In this document: in pieces, positions 1 through 4,444 of the stretch
How the letters are laid out: each line of letters starts with the position of its first letter
Numbering within the stretch: the stretch's first letter is position 1
Assembly: GCA_002787455.1 (NCBI GenBank)
Contig: PCWU01000069.1
Coordinates: 1 to 5,829, forward strand
Direction: 5' to 3'
Source: Gallionellaceae bacterium CG11_big_fil_rev_8_21_14_0_20_60_62
GTDB taxonomy: Bacteria > Pseudomonadota > Gammaproteobacteria > Burkholderiales > Gallionellaceae
Length of the DNA: 5,829 bases
Program-made: the position numbers and the translations under genes
Notes under the pieces: model-generated
Told to the model about the DNA's origin: nothing
The model's database searches: none
The model's input: the letters and a program-made list of their open reading frames with translations, nothing else

Positions 1-122
1 AGGAAGTCTCCCTCATCATCATGGGGGCGCAAGGCAAAGAGGGATTGACGCAATGGCTGCTCGGTTCGGTTGCCGAGCGGGTTCTGCGTTTGTCGTCCGC
101 TCCGGTCATGGTTGTGCGCTGA
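1..122 (+). CDS. Universal stress protein (UspA family), C-terminal part only
   Basis: The reading frame is open from base 3 to a TGA at 120-122 and gives the last 39 residues; the start lies outside the window. The visible peptide runs from EVSLIIMGAQG to APVMVVR and contains the nucleotide-binding signature of ATP-binding Usp proteins, G-x2-G-x9-G-S, with exact spacing (visible residues G8, G11, G21, S22). It ends in the typical final beta strand with the conserved P-V-x-V-V pattern. Family knowledge: small cytoplasmic alpha/beta proteins that bind ATP and respond to starvation or envelope stress. The next gene starts 103 bases downstream, a gap large enough for a separate promoter, so co-transcription with the kinase cassette is uncertain. 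Whether other Usp domains precede this one cannot be seen. Confidence 0.9.
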   Translation, partial: EVSLIIMGAQGKEGLTQWLLGSVAERVLRLSSAPVMVVR

Positions 123-141
123 GCAAGGTTCCCTAGATAAA

Positions 142-160
142 TCAATCGGGTATGGATTGA
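142..160. promoter_or_regulatory. Inverted repeat between usp and the kinase gene
   Basis: TCAATC (142-147) and GATTGA (155-160) are perfect 6-base inverted arms separated by 7 bases (GGGTATG). The repeat starts 20 bases after the usp stop. The right arm overlaps a -35-like TTGACG (157-162). It could be an operator for the downstream cassette or a weak 3' hairpin of usp. The arms are A/T-rich and no T-run follows immediately, so a classical intrinsic terminator is not supported. The arms are short enough that chance is possible. Confidence 0.3.
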
Positions 161-184
161 CGTTGGAAATTGTTTTAGTATCCG
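157..184 (+). promoter_or_regulatory. Possible sigma70-type promoter for the kinase cassette
   Basis: TTGACG (157-162) matches five of six bases of the -35 consensus. The best-placed -10 candidate, TATCCG (179-184), is poor (3/6) with a 16-base spacer. An alternative pair is TTGTTT (170-175) with TTCAAT (193-198) at 17 bases. The 103-base gap is the only sizeable upstream non-coding stretch before the four-gene run, so a promoter here is plausible, but neither pair is convincing on sequence alone. Confidence 0.2.
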
Positions 185-225
185 TCCGTAAGTTCAATAA
201 AAACGAATAAACGGTCAGGGCTGTC

Positions 226-2772
226 ATGAAAAAAACGTCGTTCTGGAAAGCGGACTGGTTCTTTGCCGCCGTGCTGGCAGTGGTCTTTCTTTTTGGCGCC
301 AACACCGACCTGATTCAAAGTCTGGAGCGAAAAGCCTACGACTGGGGGGTGCGCGCCTCATCCCGCCAGCCCAGTGATCGCATCGCCATCATCGCGATCG
401 ACGAGCCGAGTATCGCCAATCTGGGGCGCTGGCCCTGGCCGCGCGAGATCCAGGCCAAATTGGTGGATATTCTGGCCGAAGGGCACGCCAAGGTGGTGGG
501 CCAAACCGCCTTGTTCTTCGAGCCGCAGGTCGATCCCGGTCTGGATTACATTCTGAATATCGCCGCCGTCATCGAGCAGACCGATCTGGCGCAAACCCAT
601 CCCGAACAGTGGCTGGAATTGCAGGGGCTGATGCAGGAAGCCTTGCTGCATCTGGACAACGACCAGAAGATGGCCGACAGCATGGGCAAGATCAACAACG
701 TGTTGCTGGGGTTGTATTTTGAATTGGGCGAGCCGCAGGGAAATCCCGACGCGCCGTTGCCGGACTATGTGTTGAAAAATGCGTTGTCGAATGTGCAGGC
801 TGGGGCGGATGCGGCTGTGCCGATTCCCGCCTTCAACGCCCTGGTGCCGATCCCGCTGCTGGGGCAGCGAGCGCTGGCCATGGGCCATCTGAATGCCACG
901 CCGGATGTGGACGGCGGCGTGCGTACCGAGCCTTTGGTAATTTCCTACTATGATCAGTATTACCCTTCGCTGTCGTTGATGCTTGCGGCGAAAAGCCTGA
1001 ATCTGGAGGCCAAGGATATTCAGGTGACGCTGGGTGAAGGGGTGCGCCTGGGTAATCTGCAGATCGCCACCGATCCGGCATTGCGCATGAATACCTACTT
1101 CTACGCCGACCGCGACGGGCGTCCCGCCTTTCAGGTGGACTCGTTCTACGATGTGATTACCGGCAAAATTCCGGCGGAAAAATATCGCGACAAGATCGTG
1201 CTGATCGGCGCCACCGCGGCCGGGGTCGGTTCGGTGCAAGTGACGCCGGTGTCGGCGGTGACCCCGCCGGTGCTGACCCTGGCGCACTCTGTCTCAAGTA
1301 TTCTCAAGCAGGATTTTTTTGTGACGCCGACCTGGTCGGTGTGGGCGGAACTGGCAACCTTTCTGCTGATTGCCCTTTACCTGATCCTGCTGTTGCCGCG
1401 ATTGGGGGCCGGATTCGGCGCGGCGATCACAGGGATTCTGTTTGTGGCGCTTCTCTCCGCCCATTTTGTGCTGATGACGACCCAGGCGATGTGGCTGCAA
1501 CTGATGCTGCCGGCCGCCCTGTTGCTGGCCGGCCATCTGATGCTGACCACCAAGCGTTTTCTGCTGACGGAAAAAGGCAAGGAGAAATCAGACGCCGAGT
1601 CGGCAGAAAGCAACCGCATGCTGGGTCTGGCGTTCCAGGGGCAGGGGCAGCTCGACATGGCGTTCGACAAGTTCCGCAAGGTGCCGCTGGACGACAGCCT
1701 GATGGATGTGCTGTACAACCTCGGCCTGGATTTCGAGCGCAAACGGCAATTCAACAAAGCCGAGTCGGTGTTTAAATACATGGCCGACCATAATCCGAAA
1801 TTCCGCGATCTGGAAGCGCGCACCGCGCAATCCAAAGCCATGGCTGAAACCGTGATTCTCGGCGGCAGTTCCGGCCGCGGCAACGACAGCACGATGAAAC
1901 TGGATCAGCCGGGACTCTCCAGGCCGATGCTGGGCCGTTACGAAATCCAGAAAGAACTCGGCAAGGGCGCGATGGGTGTGGTCTATCTGGGCAAGGACCC
2001 GAAAATCAGCCGTATCGTGGCGATCAAGACCATGAACCTGTCACAGGAGTTCGAGGCGGACGAGCTGGAAGAGGTGAAGGCACGCTTCTTCCGCGAGGCG
2101 GAAACAGCGGGGCGGCTGAACCACCCGAATATCGTCACCATGTACGATGCGGGCGAGGAGCATGATCTGGCCTACATTGCGATGGAGTTCCTCAAAGGCA
2201 AGGACCTGGTGCCCTATACCAAACCCGACAATCTGCTGCCCCTGCCGAAGGTTCTGTCCATCGCGGCGCGGGTGGCGGATGCGCTCGGCTACGCCCATAG
2301 CCTGCACGTCGTGCATCGGGACATCAAGCCGGCGAATATCATGTATGACCCGGAAAGCGACACGGTCAAAGTCACCGACTTCGGCATCGCGCGCATCACG
2401 GATTCTTCCAAGACCAAGACCGGCATGGTGTTGGGTACGCCTTCCTACATGTCGCCCGAGCAATTGTCCGGCGCCAAGATCGAAGGCCATTCCGACCTGT
2501 TCTCGCTCGGCGTGAGTTTGTATCAGTTGGCCTGTGGTAAGCTTCCTTTTGCGGGCGATTCCATGGCGCAACTGATGTTCAGGATCGCCAACGAACCGCC
2601 TGCCGATATTTTGAGCATCAAGCCGGACCTGCCGCCATGCGTCGTCGCCATCATTCAGCAGGCGCTGGTGAAGAAGGTGGAAGAACGTTTTGAGAGCGGA
2701 GCGGCGATGGCGCTGGCGATACGTCAGTGCGCTGCCGCACTTGCAGTGAGCGCGCAAGGGGAATCCAAGTGA
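226..2772 (+). CDS. CHASE2-domain membrane Ser/Thr protein kinase (Hanks type)
   Basis: 848 residues; ATG at 226 with CAGGG (216-220) five bases upstream. Predicted layout: short cytoplasmic N-terminus; TM about 11-28; periplasmic CHASE2 sensor about 30-365, with the hallmark D-R-I-A-I-I-A-I-D-E (51-60) and G-R-W-P-W (67-71); three TMs about 372-391, 395-416 and 421-441; two TPR-like helix pairs about 463-527; a flexible linker; then the kinase domain 570-840. The kinase has every expected catalytic element: glycine loop G579-K-G-A-M-G584, VAIK Lys601, probable alphaC Glu624, H697-R-D699, K701, N704, D718-F-G, the G-T-P-S-Y segment and S-P-E745. It should therefore be active and phosphorylate Ser/Thr in the cytoplasm in response to a periplasmic signal. 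It is first in a tight run with a PP2C phosphatase (4-base overlap) and an FHA protein. Unlike PknB-type kinases, the kinase domain is C-terminal to the membrane segments. The ligand is unknown. Confidence 0.95.
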   Translation: MKKTSFWKADWFFAAVLAVVFLFGANTDLIQSLERKAYDWGVRASSRQPSDRIAIIAIDEPSIANLGRWPWPREIQAKLVDILAEGHAKVVGQTALFFEPQVDPGLDYILNIAAVIEQTDLAQTHPEQWLELQGLMQEALLHLDNDQKMADSMGKINNVLLGLYFELGEPQGNPDAPLPDYVLKNALSNVQAGADAAVPIPAFNALVPIPLLGQRALAMGHLNATPDVDGGVRTEPLVISYYDQYYPSLSLMLAAKSLNLEAKDIQVTLGEGVRLGNLQIATDPALRMNTYFYADRDGRPAFQVDSFYDVITGKIPAEKYRDKIVLIGATAAGVGSVQVTPVSAVTPPVLTLAHSVSSILKQDFFVTPTWSVWAELATFLLIALYLILLLPRLGAGFGAAITGILFVALLSAHFVLMTTQAMWLQLMLPAALLLAGHLMLTTKRFLLTEKGKEKSDAESAESNRMLGLAFQGQGQLDMAFDKFRKVPLDDSLMDVLYNLGLDFERKRQFNKAESVFKYMADHNPKFRDLEARTAQSKAMAETVILGGSSGRGNDSTMKLDQPGLSRPMLGRYEIQKELGKGAMGVVYLGKDPKISRIVAIKTMNLSQEFEADELEEVKARFFREAETAGRLNHPNIVTMYDAGEEHDLAYIAMEFLKGKDLVPYTKPDNLLPLPKVLSIAARVADALGYAHSLHVVHRDIKPANIMYDPESDTVKVTDFGIARITDSSKTKTGMVLGTPSYMSPEQLSGAKIEGHSDLFSLGVSLYQLACGKLPFAGDSMAQLMFRIANEPPADILSIKPDLPPCVVAIIQQALVKKVEERFESGAAMALAIRQCAAALAVSAQGESK
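2756..2763 (+). promoter_or_regulatory. Ribosome binding site that fixes the PP2C start
   Basis: AAGGGGAA lies inside the last codons of the kinase gene and ends 5 bases before GTG 2769. This spacing favours GTG 2769 over the longer in-frame GTG at 2727, and it lets ribosomes finishing the kinase re-initiate at the overlapping GTGA. Confidence 0.75.
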
Positions 2773-3596
2773 ATGTAAATGAAGCGCTGGAGATCGTCGG
2801 TCAAACGAATCCGGGCATGGTGCGCTCCCACAATGAGGACAGCATCACCTTTGACCCAAATTATGGCATGGCTGTGCTGGCAGACGGCATGGGCGGCTAC
2901 AACGCCGGGGAAGTCGCCAGCGGCATCGCGGTGTCGGTGCTGTCCAGCGAGATTCGCCATCGCCTTGATGCGGCGCGACCAGAACAGAAAGAGGCGGGAG
3001 CCGGGGACGAGGTCGGCTTTGCGTTGTTGCGCGATAACGTCAGGAAGGCGAACCTGTCGATTTATAATGCCGCCCAAAGCCAGCCGCAGTACGCGGGCAT
3101 GGGCACCACCATCGTTGCCGGCCTGTTCTACGATAATCGCGTGGCGGTGGCGCATGTGGGGGATTCTCGCCTGTACCGCCTGCGCGGTGAAACGTTTGAA
3201 ACTGTCACGCGCGATCATTCGCTGTTGCAGGAGCAAATCGACAGCGGCGTGATCAGCAAAGAGATGGCGCGCCTGTCGAAGAACAAGAACCTGGTGACGC
3301 GCGCGGTCGGCGTTGATGCCGAAGTCGAGCCGGAAATGCATGTGTACGATGTGATGGTGGGCGATATCTACCTGTTCTGCTCGGATGGGCTGAACGACAT
3401 GGTGGACGATGAGGACATTGGCGCAACCCTGCAAATGTTGCGCGGCAATCTGACCCTGGCCGCAAGCCAGCTGATCGACCAGGCAAATGACAACGGCGGG
3501 CGCGACAATGTCTCGGTCATCCTGGTGAAAATCAAGGCAAGTTATCCGGCACCGCGCGGCTGGTGGGCGAAGTTGTTATCGTGGTTCAGAAATTGA
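2769..3596 (+). CDS. PP2C/PPM-family Ser/Thr protein phosphatase
   Basis: 275 residues from GTG 2769, whose last two bases are shared with the kinase stop TGA (GTGA overlap), with a strong SD at 2756-2763. A GTG at 2727 would add 14 Arg/Cys-rich residues that do not resemble the family; homology begins at about residue 9. PPM motifs appear in order: R19-S-H-N-E-D24, A38-D39-G-M-G-G43, G112-T-T, H129-V-G-D132-S-R-L-Y-R, the T-R-D-H-S and V-T-R-A-V-G segments, S205-D206-G, and G244-R-D246-N. The metal-binding aspartates (D24 region, D39, D206, D246) are all present, so an active Mn/Mg-dependent phosphatase is expected. Size fits the stand-alone bacterial PstP/PppA/PrpC type without a TM domain. 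Overlap with the kinase gene implies translational coupling and opposing action on the same phospho-threonines. The C-terminus ends in a Trp/Lys-rich tail (264-275) that may associate with membrane. Confidence 0.95.
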   Translation: MNVNEALEIVGQTNPGMVRSHNEDSITFDPNYGMAVLADGMGGYNAGEVASGIAVSVLSSEIRHRLDAARPEQKEAGAGDEVGFALLRDNVRKANLSIYNAAQSQPQYAGMGTTIVAGLFYDNRVAVAHVGDSRLYRLRGETFETVTRDHSLLQEQIDSGVISKEMARLSKNKNLVTRAVGVDAEVEPEMHVYDVMVGDIYLFCSDGLNDMVDDEDIGATLQMLRGNLTLAASQLIDQANDNGGRDNVSVILVKIKASYPAPRGWWAKLLSWFRN

Positions 3597-3609
3597 TTAG
3601 CGTTATTAC

Positions 3610-3615
3610 GGGGAA
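3610..3615 (+). promoter_or_regulatory. Ribosome binding site of the FHA gene
   Basis: GGGGAA lies 6 bases upstream of ATG 3622, within the 25-base gap after the phosphatase stop. It supports this start, which also coincides with the first beta strand of the FHA fold. Confidence 0.6.
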
Positions 3616-3621
3616 ATTCAA

Positions 3622-4383
3622 ATGCCGGCAAAATTGATATTGAGCATGGACGGGGCGGTGATCAAGGAATATGCGCTGGACAAGGAGCGCATCACCATCG
3701 GGCGCAAGCCGCACAATGACATTGTGATCAGCAATCTGGCGGTGAGCAGCGAGCACGCAGCCGTGATCACCATCCTCAACGACTCTTTCTTCGAGGATAT
3801 GAACAGCACCAACGGCTCGCTGGTTAATGGCGCGCCGGCGATGAAGCATTTCCTGCAAAACAACGACGTCATCGAGATCGGAAAATACAAACTCAAATAC
3901 CTGAACGATCAACCGACCCAGACCACGGCAGCCGATTTCGAGAAGACCATGGTGTTGCGCGCGCCGGTCAAACCGTCCGCCGCGCCGGCCGCAGCTTCCG
4001 GCGAACAGGCGGCCAAATATGAATCCACCACCCAGTTCAATGCAACGGCGAACCGGGCTCCGGCTGCTTTGGCTGCTTCGGCTATGCCCGCGGCCGCCGC
4101 CAGTGCCGCAGCCGCGATGCCGGTGGCCATGATCCAGATTTTGAACGGGCCGAATCTTGGTAAAGAGATGGAATTAAGCAAGAATCTGACCACGCTGGGA
4201 AAACCCGGCGTGCAGGTGGCCGTTCTGGCGCGCCGTCCGCATGGCTATTTCATGACCCATGTCGAAGGCGCCAATTTCCCCGCGATAAATGGCGTATCCA
4301 TCGGCGAGCAGCCGCACCAACTGAATGACCACGACGTAATCGAGTTGGCGGGGATCAAGATGGAATTTTATTTCAAGGCTTGA
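3622..4383 (+). CDS. FHA-domain protein with a second, degenerate FHA-like domain
   Basis: 253 residues. The N-terminal FHA domain (about 1-97) has the phosphothreonine-binding set: I-G27-R28, S42-x-x-H45, and N61-S-T-N64-G65 followed by V-N-G (68-70). It should bind phospho-Thr peptides. Residues 98-167 form a low-complexity Ala/Pro-rich linker containing two candidate phosphosites (T109 in EKTMVL, T136 in ESTTQF). Residues 168-253 have FHA-like strands (T-L-G-K at 191-194, I-N-G 222-224, N-D-H-D-V-I-E-L 235-242), but Gly-Lys replaces Gly-Arg and there is no S-x-x-H, so phospho-binding is probably lost. No signal peptide or TM is visible; a cytoplasmic adaptor is expected. The gene sits 25 bases after the PP2C gene and 61 bases before a CHASE2 receptor. 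Inferred role: reader or scaffold for the upstream kinase, possibly linking it to the downstream cyclase. It contains no enzymatic domain. Confidence 0.92.
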   Translation: MPAKLILSMDGAVIKEYALDKERITIGRKPHNDIVISNLAVSSEHAAVITILNDSFFEDMNSTNGSLVNGAPAMKHFLQNNDVIEIGKYKLKYLNDQPTQTTAADFEKTMVLRAPVKPSAAPAAASGEQAAKYESTTQFNATANRAPAALAASAMPAAAASAAAAMPVAMIQILNGPNLGKEMELSKNLTTLGKPGVQVAVLARRPHGYFMTHVEGANFPAINGVSIGEQPHQLNDHDVIELAGIKMEFYFKA

Positions 4384-4389
4384 GTGCGG

Positions 4390-4420
4390 TGCGCGTCCCG
4401 ACGTGCCGTCAGTCCGCGCA
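4390..4420 (+). other. Two-tier hairpin in the FHA-cyclase gap
   Basis: Outer arms TGCGCG (4390-4395) and CGCGCA (4415-4420) pair perfectly; inside them GACG (4400-4403) and CGTC (4407-4410) pair around a 3-base loop, with a 4x4 internal loop between. No T-run follows (the next bases are AAAGGTCTG), so it is not a standard Rho-independent terminator. It could be an mRNA stability or processing element that sets the ratio of cyclase to the upstream genes, or chance in G+C-rich DNA. Confidence 0.35.
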
Positions 4421-4431
4421 AAAGGTCTGTG

Positions 4432-4438
4432 AAAAGGG
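4432..4438 (+). promoter_or_regulatory. Ribosome binding site of the second CHASE2 gene
   Basis: AAAAGGG ends 6 bases before ATG 4445. An in-frame TGA at 4430-4432 rules out any farther upstream start, so 4445 is well fixed. Confidence 0.65.
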
Positions 4439-4444
4439 CGGGCA

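Noticed and set aside
229..235. Run of seven A just after the kinase start codon (and seven T at 1314-1320) as phase-variation tracts
   Set aside because: Both runs are short, the frame is intact, and Lys-rich N-termini next to a TM are common; there is no evidence of switching.
358..1287. Long antisense open frame (309 codons) opposite the CHASE2 part of the kinase gene
   Set aside because: The product is rich in His, Gln and Arg with no domain pattern, which is typical of the reverse complement of a G+C-rich gene; the sense strand encodes a clear CHASE2 domain.
2041..2757. Antisense open frame opposite the kinase catalytic domain
   Set aside because: It lies fully opposite conserved kinase motifs, has a His/Arg/Gln-biased composition, and no SD was seen.
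2727..2768. Upstream GTG start for the phosphatase
   Set aside because: It would add 14 Arg/Cys-rich residues unlike the family, and the strong SD at 2756-2763 points to GTG 2769.
4072..4122. GCC/GCG-rich stretch as a tandem DNA repeat
   Set aside because: It encodes the Ala-rich FHA linker and has no regular repeat unit; it is low-complexity coding sequence only.
226..4383. Type VI secretion PpkA/PppA/Fha regulatory set
   Set aside because: The kinase/PP2C/FHA trio resembles it, but the kinase has a CHASE2 receptor and no secretion gene is visible; the next gene is another CHASE2 receptor.
4390..4429. Rho-independent terminator after the FHA gene
   Set aside because: The stem is interrupted and is followed by AAAGGTCTG rather than a T-run.
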